64,000 nt of DNA from Pseudodonghicola xiamenensis DSM 18339 (GTDB taxonomy: Bacteria; Pseudomonadota; Alphaproteobacteria; Rhodobacterales; Rhodobacteraceae): positions 39,522 through 103,521 of the forward strand of contig NZ_AUBS01000003.1 of the NCBI RefSeq assembly GCF_000429365.1, given 5' to 3'. Position 1 is the first letter of the stretch. Each line of letters opens with the position of its first letter. A program made the translations under genes and the position numbers. The notes beneath the pieces are model-generated. The model saw nothing but the letters and a program-made list of their open reading frames with translations, did not search any database and was not told the DNA's origin. This document shows positions 27,071 to 35,722 of the stretch, piece after piece.

Positions 27071-28342
27071 TCAGGTGTTCATGGAATCGAAGAATTCGGT
27101 GTTGCTCTTGGTCTGCTTCAGTTTCGACAGCAGGAATTCGATCGCATCGGTCGTCCCCATCGGATTGAGGATGCGACGCAGCACGAATGTTTTCTGCAGA
27201 TCCACCTTGTCGACCAGCAGATCCTCTTTTCGGGTACCGGACTTGAGGATGTCGATCGCCGGGAAGACCCGCTTATCGGCAATCTTGCGATCCAGAACGA
27301 TTTCGCTGTTACCGGTGCCCTTGAATTCTTCGAAAATCACCTCATCCATCCGGCTACCGGTGTCGATCAGCGCCGTCGCGATGATGGTAAGCGATCCGCC
27401 TTCTTCGATATTCCGTGCCGCCCCGAAGAAGCGTTTCGGCCGTTGCAGAGCATTCGCATCCACACCGCCGGTCAACACCTTACCAGAGGATGGCACCACG
27501 GTGTTGAAGGCACGGCCAAGTCTTGTGATCGAATCAAGGAGAATAACAACATCTCGCTTATGCTCGACCAGGCGTTTGGCCTTTTCGATGACCATTTCAG
27601 ACACAGCAACGTGCCGCGTCGCCGGTTCATCGAAGGTCGAGGACACGACCTCCCCCTTCACGTTGCGCTGCATGTCGGTGACTTCTTCCGGCCGTTCGTC
27701 GATCAGAAGAACGATCAGATAGCATTCTGGATGGTTCCGTTCGATCGAATGGGCGATGTTTTGCAACAGAACCGTCTTACCGGTCCGCGGCGGCGCCACG
27801 ATCAGCGACCGTTGCCCTTTCCCGATCGGCGCCACCAGGTCGATGATCCGGGCGGACCGGTCCTTGAGCGTCGGGTCCTCGATCTCCATCTTGAGCCGCT
27901 CGTCTGGATAAAGCGGGGTCAGGTTGTCGAAAGCGATCTTGTGACGGGCCTTTTCCGGCTCTTCAAAGTTGATCTTGGTGACATTCGTCAGCGCAAAATA
28001 GCGTTCGTTGTCGTTCGGCGCCTTGATCTGGCCTTCGACGGTGTCGCCTGTTCGCAGCGAATACTGCCGGATCATGTCCGGGCTGACATAGATATCGTCC
28101 GGACCCGGCAGATAGTTGGCCTCGGGCGAGCGCAGAAATCCGAATCCGTCCTGCAGCACCTCGAGAACACCATCGCCGCCGACTTCCCAGCCTTCGTCCG
28201 CCAGTTCGCGGAGAATCTGGAACATCATCTCGCCCTTACGCATGGTCGAGGCGTTCTCGATCTCCAGCTCCTCCGCCATGGCGAGGAGATCCTTGGGACT
28301 TTTGGCTTTGAGATCGGCGAGATTCAGGGATTCAACTGTCAT
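27071..28342 (-). CDS. rho: Transcription termination factor Rho
   Basis: A 423-residue RNA-dependent helicase hexamer. The N-terminal Rho helix bundle is [20 protein letters not shown]. The RNA-binding cold-shock-like fold contains [15 protein letters not shown]. Walker A is [15 protein letters not shown], followed by [13 protein letters not shown], and the Q-loop region is [35 protein letters not shown] split over the secondary RNA site. It sits 28 bp upstream of mnmE. Confidence 0.97.
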   Translation of the reverse strand: MTVESLNLADLKAKSPKDLLAMAEELEIENASTMRKGEMMFQILRELADEGWEVGGDGVLEVLQDGFGFLRSPEANYLPGPDDIYVSPDMIRQYSLRTGDTVEGQIKAPNDNERYFALTNVTKINFEEPEKARHKIAFDNLTPLYPDERLKMEIEDPTLKDRSARIIDLVAPIGKGQRSLIVAPPRTGKTVLLQNIAHSIERNHPECYLIVLLIDERPEEVTDMQRNVKGEVVSSTFDEPATRHVAVSEMVIEKAKRLVEHKRDVVILLDSITRLGRAFNTVVPSSGKVLTGGVDANALQRPKRFFGAARNIEEGGSLTIIATALIDTGSRMDEVIFEEFKGTGNSEIVLDRKIADKRVFPAIDILKSGTRKEDLLVDKVDLQKTFVLRRILNPMGTTDAIEFLLSKLKQTKSNTEFFDSMNT

Positions 28343-28480
28343 GATGGTATGGCCCTTGGTCCCCTGGAAAATAAGGGGCGGTGATCAACAACTTCAGGAA
28401 GGCACAGCGCCCGGACGGGCATGTTGGGCGCGTTCATAGTGAAGCGCTGCCCGTGAGTCAAATGTTCCGAACGCCGGTTG

Positions 28481-28942
28481 CTAAAATCGGACGATGACCG
28501 AAAGCACGATCACCACCATCAGCAGCGTCGGAACTTCGTTCATCATGCGATAGCGACGGCCTGTCAGGCTGTTTTCTCCATTGCGAAAGGCCTGAACCTG
28601 CCGGCCAAGCCAGAAATGAAACCCCGTCATCGCGATGACCGAGGCGCCCTTGGTCCAGGGCCAGACCCAACTCCAGTCCACGATGCCCGGCGTCGCCACC
28701 AAAAGAAGACCGCAGGCCCATGTAACATAGAGCGATGGCCGCATGATGTAGCGGTAAAGCTTGTATTCCATGGTCAGGAAGATGTCAGGGGCGCCGTTCA
28801 CCTTCTCAGCCTGCTCCACGTGGTACACGAAAAGCCGCGGAAGATAGAAAATCCCTGCCATCCAGGTGATCACCGCCATGACATGGAAGGCCTTGATCCA
28901 TGGGTAGAGCGCAAACAGCAGATCAGTGATGGCATCGGGCAT
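28481..28942 (-). CDS. hemJ: Protoporphyrinogen oxidase HemJ
   Basis: A 153-residue, four-helix inner-membrane protein that oxidises protoporphyrinogen IX in the penultimate step of heme synthesis. The conserved first helix is WIKAFHVMAVITWMAGIFYLPR with the essential histidine. The loop MRPSLYVTWACGLLL and the C-terminal RMMNEVPTLLMVVIVLSVI are also family features. It is the first leftward gene beside the candidate origin. A 138 bp gap without clear features separates it from rho. Confidence 0.9.
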   Translation of the reverse strand: MPDAITDLLFALYPWIKAFHVMAVITWMAGIFYLPRLFVYHVEQAEKVNGAPDIFLTMEYKLYRYIMRPSLYVTWACGLLLVATPGIVDWSWVWPWTKGASVIAMTGFHFWLGRQVQAFRNGENSLTGRRYRMMNEVPTLLMVVIVLSVIVRF

Positions 28943-29352
28943 CTTGTCGGTCCCTCCTGGGCTGGGGTCTTCCTAATAAAAAGAAAGAAAAGAAAAAAGG
29001 ATGATGATTTTGTAGGGAGTCCCAGATCCGGTGGATTATTGATCTGTACCGTCACTTATCCACCTTGGGGACAGAAAACGCGGATCTGCGGTGTGATTCT
29101 CGGGATGTCATGAAACATCCATATATTTCAGTAAGATGGCGATCTTAAGATTTGTTAACTACTGTGGATAACTCAGGGACAAAAGCGTAGAACCCAATCT
29201 ATCCCGAGGATCCGGGTTATCCTTATCCAACGGGGAGGACTCAGGCAGATCTGCCGTGAAAGACGACAGTTTTCCCCGGGGGTTGCGCCGGGGGGCAGAT
29301 ATCCTAGAAAACGCCCCTGCATCATACGTGCTTCTTTCACCGAGTTATCCAC
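28943..29352. other. oriC: Candidate chromosomal replication origin (oriC)
   Basis: This is the largest non-coding gap in the window (410 bp) and is AT-rich against a GC-rich background. Two perfect DnaA boxes are present: TTATCCACA on the minus strand at 29163-29171 and on the plus strand at 29345-29353. One-mismatch TTATCCACC lies at 29056-29064. Weaker boxes lie at 29217-29225, 29223-29231 and 29030-29038. An A-rich tract at 28975-29000 and an AT-rich stretch at 29111-29165 could unwind. Genes diverge on both sides and ParAB with parS lies within 10 kb. Together this fits a chromosomal origin; function is inferred. Confidence 0.82.
29163..29171 (-). promoter_or_regulatory. DnaA box (perfect)
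   Basis: TGTGGATAA on the plus strand, that is TTATCCACA on the minus strand, the DnaA consensus. It lies in the middle of the AT-rich gap. Confidence 0.8.
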
Positions 29353-29353
29353 A
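29345..29353 (+). promoter_or_regulatory. DnaA box (perfect) touching the maf start codon
   Basis: TTATCCACA; its last A is the first base of the maf ATG. DnaA bound here could affect maf-aroE-coaE-dnaQ expression. Confidence 0.75.
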
Positions 29354-29952
29354 TGCCTGTCTCTCTCGTGCTTGCTTCCGGTTCAGAAATCCGGGCCCAA
29401 TTGTTGCGAAACGCCGGTCTTGAGGTCGCCGTTGTCCCACCACGCGTCGATGAAGATGCTGTAAAACAGGCGCTTTTGGCCGAAGCCGCCCCGCCCCGGG
29501 ACGTGGCTGACGCCCTGGCAGAGATGAAGGCGCGCAAGATCAGCGAAAAGATGCCAGGGGCGCTGGTCTTGGGCTGTGATCAGGTGCTGGAATTCGACGG
29601 CCAACTTGTGTCCAAGCCCGAAACGCCGGAACAGGCGCTGGCGCAGCTCAGGGCGATGCGGGGCAAGCGGCACAAATTGCTGTCGGCCGCAGTGCTTTGC
29701 CGCGATGGAAAACCGGACTGGCGCCATGTCGGTCAGGTGCGGCTGACAATGCGGGACAGTTCGGACGCCTATCTTCAAGATTATGTCGCGCGGAACTGGG
29801 ACAGCATTCGCCACGCCGTCGGTGGCTATAAGCTGGAAGAAGAAGGTGTGCGGCTTTTCACCGTGATCGACGGGGATTACTTTACCGTTCTGGGTATGCC
29901 ACTGTTGGAACTTCTCAACTACCTGACGCTTCGGGGGGAAATCGAATCGTGA
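29353..29952 (+). CDS. maf: Maf-family nucleoside triphosphate pyrophosphatase
   Basis: A 199-residue Maf/YhdE-type house-cleaning pyrophosphatase acting on modified or non-canonical NTPs. The N-terminal loop is LVLASGSEIRAQLLRNAG (the second arginine of the usual S-x-x-R-R is replaced). The catalytic region LGCDQVLEFDGQLVSKP and the C-terminal segment DGDYFTVLGMPLLEL are also visible. It is the first gene of the tightly overlapping maf-aroE-coaE-dnaQ operon. The start codon touches a perfect DnaA box. Confidence 0.9.
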   Translation: MPVSLVLASGSEIRAQLLRNAGLEVAVVPPRVDEDAVKQALLAEAAPPRDVADALAEMKARKISEKMPGALVLGCDQVLEFDGQLVSKPETPEQALAQLRAMRGKRHKLLSAAVLCRDGKPDWRHVGQVRLTMRDSSDAYLQDYVARNWDSIRHAVGGYKLEEEGVRLFTVIDGDYFTVLGMPLLELLNYLTLRGEIES

Positions 29953-30782
29953 CGCCAAGCCGTATTCCGCTGGCCGGGGTGATCGGCAGCCCGATTGCCC
30001 ATTCCAAATCTCCACTTCTGCATGGTCACTGGCTCAAGACCTATGGGATCGCAGGTCATTACATCCCGATGGAGGTGGCGGCCGACGATCTGGAGACCGT
30101 GTTGCGCACCCTGCCCAAGATGGGGTTCGTCGGGTGCAACATTACCATTCCTCACAAGGAAAGGGCGCTGACACTGGCCGATCAGGTCACCGATCGCGCC
30201 ACGCTGATCGGGGCAGCCAACACGCTGACTTTTGGCGCTGAGGGCAAGATCATCGCTGATAACACCGACGGTTACGGCTTCATGGAAAACCTGCGCCGTG
30301 GTGCGCCCGGCTGGGACCCCAAGGCCGGGCCGGCGGCCGTGCTTGGCGCTGGCGGCGCTGCGCGGGCGGTGATCTGTGCGCTGCTCGATGCCGGGGTGCC
30401 TGAGGTTCTGATCAGCAACCGCACCCGCACCCGCGCCGATCAACTGCGCGAGGATTTCGGTGCCCGTCTGCGGGTGGTCGATTGGGTGCAGGCCGGAAAT
30501 ATCATCGCTGAGGCCAGGCTGGTGGTGAACACCACCTCTCTCGGGATGTTGGGCAAGCCCGAACTTCGGGTGCCGCTCGATGGGATAGACAAGCATACTG
30601 TTGTAACGGACCTTGTATATAACCCTTTGAAAACGCATCTTCTTCAAGCCGCCGATGCGGCCGGTGCGACAACGGTCGACGGGCTTGGCATGTTGCTTTG
30701 GCAGGCTGTGCCCGGGTTCGAGCGCTGGTTCGGACAGAAGCCCGAGGTTGACGAGGCCACCCGCGAGGCGGTGCTGGGATGA
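29949..30782 (+). CDS. aroE: Shikimate dehydrogenase
   Basis: A 277-residue NADPH enzyme that reduces 3-dehydroshikimate to shikimate. It has GVIGSPIAHSKSPLLHGHWL at the N-terminus, the catalytic lysine in NITIPHKERAL, NTDGYGFMENLRR, and the NADP fold AVLGAGGAARAVICALLDAG. It overlaps maf by 4 bp and coaE by 4 bp. Confidence 0.96.
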   Translation: MTPSRIPLAGVIGSPIAHSKSPLLHGHWLKTYGIAGHYIPMEVAADDLETVLRTLPKMGFVGCNITIPHKERALTLADQVTDRATLIGAANTLTFGAEGKIIADNTDGYGFMENLRRGAPGWDPKAGPAAVLGAGGAARAVICALLDAGVPEVLISNRTRTRADQLREDFGARLRVVDWVQAGNIIAEARLVVNTTSLGMLGKPELRVPLDGIDKHTVVTDLVYNPLKTHLLQAADAAGATTVDGLGMLLWQAVPGFERWFGQKPEVDEATREAVLG

Positions 30783-31372
30783 GCTTTTCTCTGGGCCTGA
30801 CCGGTTCGATCGGGATGGGAAAGAGCACCACGGCGAAGATGTTCGTCGAGGAGGGATGTGCGCTTTGGGATGCCGATGCGGCGGTTCACCGCCTCTATGA
30901 CGTTGGTGGTGCCGCAGTCGAACCGATGCGCGCGGTCTTCCCCGAGGCGGTGATTGGCGACAGCGTCGACCGCGCGGCGCTGAAGCGGATCATCATGGAA
31001 CGTCCCGAAGCGCTGAAGACCATCGAATCCATCGTTCACCCTCTGGTGGCCGAGGATCGCGCCGCCTTCCGTCAGGCCTCCACGGCGGATATCGTCGTTT
31101 TCGACATCCCCTTGTTGTTCGAAGGTGGCGGCGAAGCCCATATGGACGCCACCGTCACCGTGACCGCCCCGGCCCATATCCAGGAGGCCCGGGTGATGGA
31201 TCGGGGCACGATGAGCCGGGAACATTTCCACCATATCCGTTCGAAACAGATGCCGGACCATGAAAAACGCGCACGGGCCCACTATGTCGTGGAGACCGAC
31301 ACGCTGGAGCATGCCCGGGTCCAGGTTCATGACATCGTGACGGATATCCGCAGGAGGATCGCTCATGCGTGA
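30779..31372 (+). CDS. coaE: Dephospho-CoA kinase
   Basis: A 197-residue P-loop kinase for the last step of CoA synthesis. The Walker A is [18 protein letters not shown] at residues 5-22, followed by the conserved [10 protein letters not shown] and FDIPLLFE. It is translationally coupled to aroE (4 bp overlap), and dnaQ starts 8 bp before its end. Confidence 0.96.
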   Translation: MSFSLGLTGSIGMGKSTTAKMFVEEGCALWDADAAVHRLYDVGGAAVEPMRAVFPEAVIGDSVDRAALKRIIMERPEALKTIESIVHPLVAEDRAAFRQASTADIVVFDIPLLFEGGGEAHMDATVTVTAPAHIQEARVMDRGTMSREHFHHIRSKQMPDHEKRARAHYVVETDTLEHARVQVHDIVTDIRRRIAHA

Positions 31373-32051
31373 AATCGTACTCGATACCGAAACCACCGGC
31401 TTCGACCCTTTCTCTGGCGACAGGATCGTCGAAATCGGCGCGGTCGAGCTACACAACCATGTGGTGACCGGCAAGACCTACCACCAATATATCAACCCAC
31501 AGCGCGACATGCCTGAAGATGCCTTTCGCGTCCACGGGCTGAGCGAGGAGTTTTTGCGCGACAAGCCGCTTTTCGCGGAAGTTGGTCAGGCGTTTCTCGA
31601 TTTCGTCGGTGATGCCAAGCTGGTGATCCATAACGCCAGCTTCGACATGAAATTCCTGAATGCCGAACTGAAGTGGATGGGATTGCCCGAACTGCCCTGG
31701 GAACAGGCGATCGACACCCTTGCCATTGCGCGCAAGAAATTTCCCGGTGCGCAGGTCTCGCTCGATGCGCTGTGCCGGCGCTACGGGATCGACAATTCTG
31801 CCCGGACCCTGCACGGCGCCTTGCTCGACTCCGAAATCCTCGCCGATGTCTATCTGGAACTGATCGGCGGTCGGCAGCCGGATTTCGCGCTGAATGTGAT
31901 AGAGACCCGGGGGGCTGCCAGTGCCGAAAACGATTGGCGTCCGAAACCGCGCCCGACAGCGCTGCCGTCGCGGCTGAGCGCCGAGGAAAACGCCGCGCAT
32001 GAGGCGTTTTTGGACAAATTGGGTGATAATCCGCTCTGGCGCCGGGCCTGA
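31365..32051 (+). CDS. dnaQ: DNA polymerase III epsilon subunit (proofreading exonuclease)
   Basis: A 228-residue 3'-5' exonuclease of the DnaQ type. ExoI is [11 protein letters not shown], ExoII is [13 protein letters not shown] and ExoIII-epsilon is [20 protein letters not shown], giving the DEDDh metal ligands. The C-terminal 45 residues are the polymerase-tethering tail. Last gene of maf-aroE-coaE-dnaQ, followed by a terminator at 32057-32082. Confidence 0.95.
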   Translation: MREIVLDTETTGFDPFSGDRIVEIGAVELHNHVVTGKTYHQYINPQRDMPEDAFRVHGLSEEFLRDKPLFAEVGQAFLDFVGDAKLVIHNASFDMKFLNAELKWMGLPELPWEQAIDTLAIARKKFPGAQVSLDALCRRYGIDNSARTLHGALLDSEILADVYLELIGGRQPDFALNVIETRGAASAENDWRPKPRPTALPSRLSAEENAAHEAFLDKLGDNPLWRRA

Positions 32052-32056
32052 ACGCG

Positions 32057-32082
32057 AAAAAGGCGCCATGACGGCGCCTTTT
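32057..32082. terminator. Bidirectional terminator between dnaQ and secB
   Basis: Stem AAAAGGCGCC / GGCGCCTTTT with a 5-base loop; it ends in T-runs on both strands. A second hairpin without a T tail (TGGGGCG AAA CGCCCCA) lies at 32102-32118 next to the secB stop. Confidence 0.85.
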
Positions 32083-32129
32083 GTATGGCTTTCAGGGCCT
32101 CTGGGGCGAAACGCCCCATGCCGTGAGGA

Positions 32130-32627
32130 TTACGCGTCTGCCGGTTGTTCGCCGTTGGCGGCCTGACGCCGCGCTAGTTCGTTGCGATAGATCGCGACAA
32201 AGTCGATGTTGTCCAGGTTCAGCGGCGGGTAACCGCCATCGCGGGTCACGTCGCTGACGATCCGGCGCAGGAACGGGAACAGTTGGCGCGGGCATTCGAT
32301 CAGCAGGAAGGGGTGCAGTTGGTCTTCCGGCACGCCTTGAACGAAGAAGACGCCGACATATTCGATCTCGAGCAGGAAGAGCACATCGCTCATTCCCTTG
32401 GCCTTGGATTCGACCTTCAGCTTGATGACAACTTCATATTGGTCATCTGCCTGCCGTTTCTTGGCATCGAGATTGACCTGAACGCTGACATCGGGCTGCA
32501 CTTCGCCAGCCGCGCCGCGTTGCGCCATCACATTTTCAAAGGACAGGTCGCGGACGTATTGTCCCAGGATCCGCATCTGGACCTGGGGCGCCTGTTGCGG
32601 CTGCGGGTTTGCGCCGTTTTCGGACAT
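32130..32627 (-). CDS. secB: Protein-export chaperone SecB
   Basis: A 165-residue cytoplasmic chaperone that holds preproteins for SecA. The family core is visible: QMRILGQYVRDLSFEN, then VQVNLDAKKRQADDQYEVVIKL, VFFVQGVPEDQLHPFLLIECPRQLFPF (split across strands) and the C-terminal PPLNLDNIDFVAIYRNELAR. ATG 32627 is preferred to the ATG six codons earlier by alignment of the SENG N-terminus. The fxsA gene ends 73 bp upstream on the same strand. Confidence 0.96.
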   Translation of the reverse strand: MSENGANPQPQQAPQVQMRILGQYVRDLSFENVMAQRGAAGEVQPDVSVQVNLDAKKRQADDQYEVVIKLKVESKAKGMSDVLFLLEIEYVGVFFVQGVPEDQLHPFLLIECPRQLFPFLRRIVSDVTRDGGYPPLNLDNIDFVAIYRNELARRQAANGEQPADA

Positions 32628-32700
32628 GGGGGATCTCCCTGACATCGGTTTGCCGATTGCTTACCAGCTTGCTCGGCGCATCTCAATGCTGCGGACCCGG

Positions 32701-33234
32701 TTAACTCCGGCGCTGATCGGGCCCTTCGACCCAACCCGACGGCGGTGTCTTTCGCGGTTGGGAGCCGGGCTTCACCTCGGTGAAGTCGCCGTCGATCACA
32801 TCACCCTGCGGTCCGAATGGGTCGTGGGCCCCACTACCCTGCGGGCCGGCGCGGTACATGGTCGCGCCCCCCATCTGAAACTGTGCCACGCTCACCCGGG
32901 ATCGGGCGAACCGAAACACTGCCCGCCGAACCGGCGGGATCAGCAGGGCAAAGCCCATCGCATCGGTGAAAAATCCCGGCGTTAGCAGCAGAACGCCGGC
33001 GACCAGGATCATCGCGCCATGCGCCAGCGGCTCGGTCGGATCGTCGAGCCGCTGGAAAGACCCGCGCAATTGGCCCATTGCCAACCGTCCCTGGCTGCGC
33101 ATCAGCCAACTCCCCAGCACTGCCGTGAAGATGACGATTGCCAGTGTCGGCCACAGCCCGATCAACCCGCCCACCTGGATGAACAGGGCGATTTCGATGA
33201 TCGGCACGGCCAGAAAGGCCAGAAACAGGTACAT
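32701..33234 (-). CDS. fxsA: FxsA-family inner-membrane protein
   Basis: A 177-residue protein of the FxsA family (named from suppression of F exclusion of phage T7). Three hydrophobic segments are clear: YLFLAFLAVPIIEIALFI, LWPTLAIVIFTAVLGSWL and ILVAGVLLLTPGFFTDAMG. The last contains the family motif LTPGFFTD. The tail is polar. The physiological role is unknown. It is divergent from the Tim44-domain gene and upstream of secB. Confidence 0.88.
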   Translation of the reverse strand: MYLFLAFLAVPIIEIALFIQVGGLIGLWPTLAIVIFTAVLGSWLMRSQGRLAMGQLRGSFQRLDDPTEPLAHGAMILVAGVLLLTPGFFTDAMGFALLIPPVRRAVFRFARSRVSVAQFQMGGATMYRAGPQGSGAHDPFGPQGDVIDGDFTEVKPGSQPRKTPPSGWVEGPDQRRS

Positions 33235-33342
33235 TCAGCGGCTCCTTTCGCATGTCCGGAACAGTGGACTAACCCCTGCCCCTCACCTACATAGGGTCCA
33301 ACGGCTTGCCTTACAAAGCCCAACGCCTGACACGAGGACCAA

Positions 33343-34002
33343 ATGAATTCACCTTTGATCCAGCTTCTGGTGCTTGCCGGCATCGCGATTTTCCTGATCC
33401 TGCGGCTGAAAAACGTGTTGGGGACACGTGATGGCTTTGAAAAGCCGAAGGCGCCGCAGCAGCCCGAAGCCAAAATAGACCGCCCGGATTTCGAAGTGAT
33501 CGAAGGCGGCCCGGATCGCGATATCACCGATCATGTCGACGACGGCACCCCCCAGGCCGAAGCCCTGAGCGCAATGAAACGGGTGGAGCCCGGGTTTTCG
33601 GTATCCGAATTTGTCCAGGGCGCGCGTGGTGCCTATGAGATGATCCTGATGGCCTACGAACACGGCACGCTTGACGATATCCAGGCCTATCTCGCCCCCG
33701 ATGTGTATCAGAGCTTTGTCGATGGTCTGGCCGCGCGCGAGGATCAGGGTCTGAGCATCGAGGCGGAATTCATCGGCGTGCGCGAAACCGCGATTGCCGA
33801 TGTCCGTTTCGAGAAGGACACCAACCGGGCGGAGATCACCATGCGCTTTGTCGGAGAGCTGACCTCGGTCGTGCGGGACCGCAGCGGCGAGATCGTCGAG
33901 GGCAGCCCGACCTCGGTCAAGCGGCAAAAGGACAGCTGGACCTTCGCCCGCACCATGGGCAGCTCCGATCCGAACTGGCTGCTTGTCGCCACGGATCTAT
34001 GA
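33343..34002 (+). CDS. Tim44-domain membrane-anchored protein (TimA-like)
   Basis: A 219-residue protein with a single N-terminal membrane anchor (IQLLVLAGIAIFLILRL), an acidic linker to about residue 75, and a Tim44-like domain from FVQGARGAYEMILMAYEHGTLDDIQAYL to the end. Bacterial Tim44 proteins are inner-membrane proteins facing the cytoplasm; the mitochondrial homologue tethers Hsp70 to the import channel. It overlaps mltA by 4 bp, so a role in the cell envelope is plausible but not shown. Confidence 0.88.
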   Translation: MNSPLIQLLVLAGIAIFLILRLKNVLGTRDGFEKPKAPQQPEAKIDRPDFEVIEGGPDRDITDHVDDGTPQAEALSAMKRVEPGFSVSEFVQGARGAYEMILMAYEHGTLDDIQAYLAPDVYQSFVDGLAAREDQGLSIEAEFIGVRETAIADVRFEKDTNRAEITMRFVGELTSVVRDRSGEIVEGSPTSVKRQKDSWTFARTMGSSDPNWLLVATDL

Positions 34003-35045
34003 TCCGTGCGCTCTGCCTGGCCGGTGCTCTGGTGATGGCAGCGGATGTCACCTGCGCGGCCGAGGCGGAGCCGAGTCACGAAGTCCTGCGGTTCGATGAA
34101 CTGGACGGATGGGCTGAAGACGATCACGCTGCGGCGCTGTCGGTGTTTCTGGAAACCTGTCCGGACATGGACGATTCGGACTGGCACAGCCTTTGCGCGC
34201 TGGGACAGCAGCAGAAGCCCGAAAGCGCGCGGGCATTTTTCGAACTGTTCTTTCGACCGGTTCTGATCACCGACGGGCGAGACCCATTGTTCACCGGCTA
34301 TTTCGAGCCGGAACTGGAGGGGTCGCGGGTTGCCACACCACGGTTCCGCTATCCGCTCTACCGGATGCCGCCGGAGGCCAGGAACCAGGCGCCCTGGCTG
34401 AGCAGGCGCGAAATCCTGACATCGGGGCTGATGGAGAACCGTGGCCTGGAAATCGCCTGGGTCGATGATCCGGTTGAATTGTTCTTTCTGCAAATTCAGG
34501 GATCTGGCCGGATTCATCTGCAGGACGGAAGCTCGCTGCGGGTCGGTTACGGCGGGTCGAACGGGCAACAATATCGTTCGATCGGGGTGGAAATGGTGCG
34601 CCGCGGGATTTATGCCGCGCATCAGGTCAGTGCCCAGGTGATCCGCAGTTGGGTGCGCCGCAATCCCGAGGCCGGGCTAGAGCTTCTTTATCATAATCCA
34701 TCCTATGTTTTCTTCCGCGAGATCAGCCATGTTAGCGATCATTTGGGGCCTTTGGGCGCGATGAATCGGCCGATCACCCCCCTGCGTAGCATTGCGGTGG
34801 ACCCCGCCTATGTGAGACTGGGCGCGCCTGTCTGGCTCGAGACCGAGGGCGAGGCGCGGATCCGCCGGCTGATGGTCGCGCAGGATACCGGATCGGCGAT
34901 CAAGGGAGCGCAGCGGGCGGATGTTTTCTTTGGCACCGGCGAAGGCGCTGGCCAGATCGCCGGACGAATGCGCGATCCTGGGCGGATGCTGGTGCTGATG
35001 CCGATCCAGCGCGCCTATGCGCTGCTGCCCGATGGGGGCGCGTGA
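33999..35045 (+). CDS. mltA: Membrane-bound lytic murein transglycosylase A
   Basis: A 348-residue peptidoglycan lyase. It has an N-terminal signal peptide (MIRALCLAGALVMAADVTCA) without a canonical diacylation site. The double-psi barrel motif GSGRIHLQDGSSLRVGYGG is near residues 168-186. The catalytic aspartate lies in MVAQDTGSAIKGAQRADVFFG near the C-terminus. It is translationally coupled to the Tim44-domain gene upstream and to the Smr gene downstream (4 bp overlaps each). Confidence 0.94.
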   Translation: MIRALCLAGALVMAADVTCAAEAEPSHEVLRFDELDGWAEDDHAAALSVFLETCPDMDDSDWHSLCALGQQQKPESARAFFELFFRPVLITDGRDPLFTGYFEPELEGSRVATPRFRYPLYRMPPEARNQAPWLSRREILTSGLMENRGLEIAWVDDPVELFFLQIQGSGRIHLQDGSSLRVGYGGSNGQQYRSIGVEMVRRGIYAAHQVSAQVIRSWVRRNPEAGLELLYHNPSYVFFREISHVSDHLGPLGAMNRPITPLRSIAVDPAYVRLGAPVWLETEGEARIRRLMVAQDTGSAIKGAQRADVFFGTGEGAGQIAGRMRDPGRMLVLMPIQRAYALLPDGGA

Positions 35046-35644
35046 TGGCGCGCCGTCGCAAGGTATCGGGCGAGGAGCTTGAACTCTGGCGCCGGGTTGC
35101 CGCACGGGCGGAGCGGTTGCACCCTGCGCCCAAGTCCGAGCCGGCGCCGCTGCTGCAAAAGCCGCAACCAAAGCCCACGCCCCCGATTGAGGAGCCGTTT
35201 TCCTTCGAACCGTTCCGGATGGGCCAGACCGCAGCGGGATTGCCCGGACGTCACGATCTGAAACCGGCGCTGCATGATCGCATTTCAGGGCAGCCCGTGC
35301 GGATGGACCGCAAGGCCTTTACCCGGATGAAGCGCGGCAAGCTGGTGCCGGATGCCCGGATTGATCTGCACGGCATGCGTCTGGATCGGGCACATCCGGC
35401 GCTGACACGGTTCATCCTGCAATCGCATGCCGCGGATCACCGGCTGGTTCTGGTGATCACCGGCAAGGGCAAACGCGCCAAGGACGATGGCCCGATCCCA
35501 ACCCCGCGCGGGGTGCTCAAGCATAATGTGCCGCAATGGCTGGCGATGCCGCCCCTGTCGCAAGTGGTGTTGCAGGTGGCCCAGGCCCATATCAGCCATG
35601 GCGGTGAAGGCGCCTATTATGTTTATCTGCGCCGTAACCGCTGA
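35042..35644 (+). CDS. Smr-domain endonuclease-like protein
   Basis: A 200-residue protein whose last 100 residues form a Smr (small MutS-related) domain. The hallmarks are IDLHGMRLDRAHPAL with the DLHG motif, LVLVITGKGKRAKDDG with TGKG, and LKHNVPQWL. Smr domains nick or bind nucleic acid. The N-terminal 90 residues are basic and proline-rich, without a known fold. It is the last gene of the Tim44-mltA-smr unit. Confidence 0.9.
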   Translation: MMARRRKVSGEELELWRRVAARAERLHPAPKSEPAPLLQKPQPKPTPPIEEPFSFEPFRMGQTAAGLPGRHDLKPALHDRISGQPVRMDRKAFTRMKRGKLVPDARIDLHGMRLDRAHPALTRFILQSHAADHRLVLVITGKGKRAKDDGPIPTPRGVLKHNVPQWLAMPPLSQVVLQVAQAHISHGGEGAYYVYLRRNR

Positions 35645-35722
35645 TCCTGAAAGGAACCGCCCGAGGCATGGGTTCCATTTGTGCCTTGGCTGGTTCGGAC
35701 CGCTGGGATATTCCTAAGGGCC

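Noticed and set aside
29144..29158. CtrA site within the origin gap
   Set aside because: TTAA and TTAAC are present but separated by 6, not 7, bases, so it does not meet the consensus.
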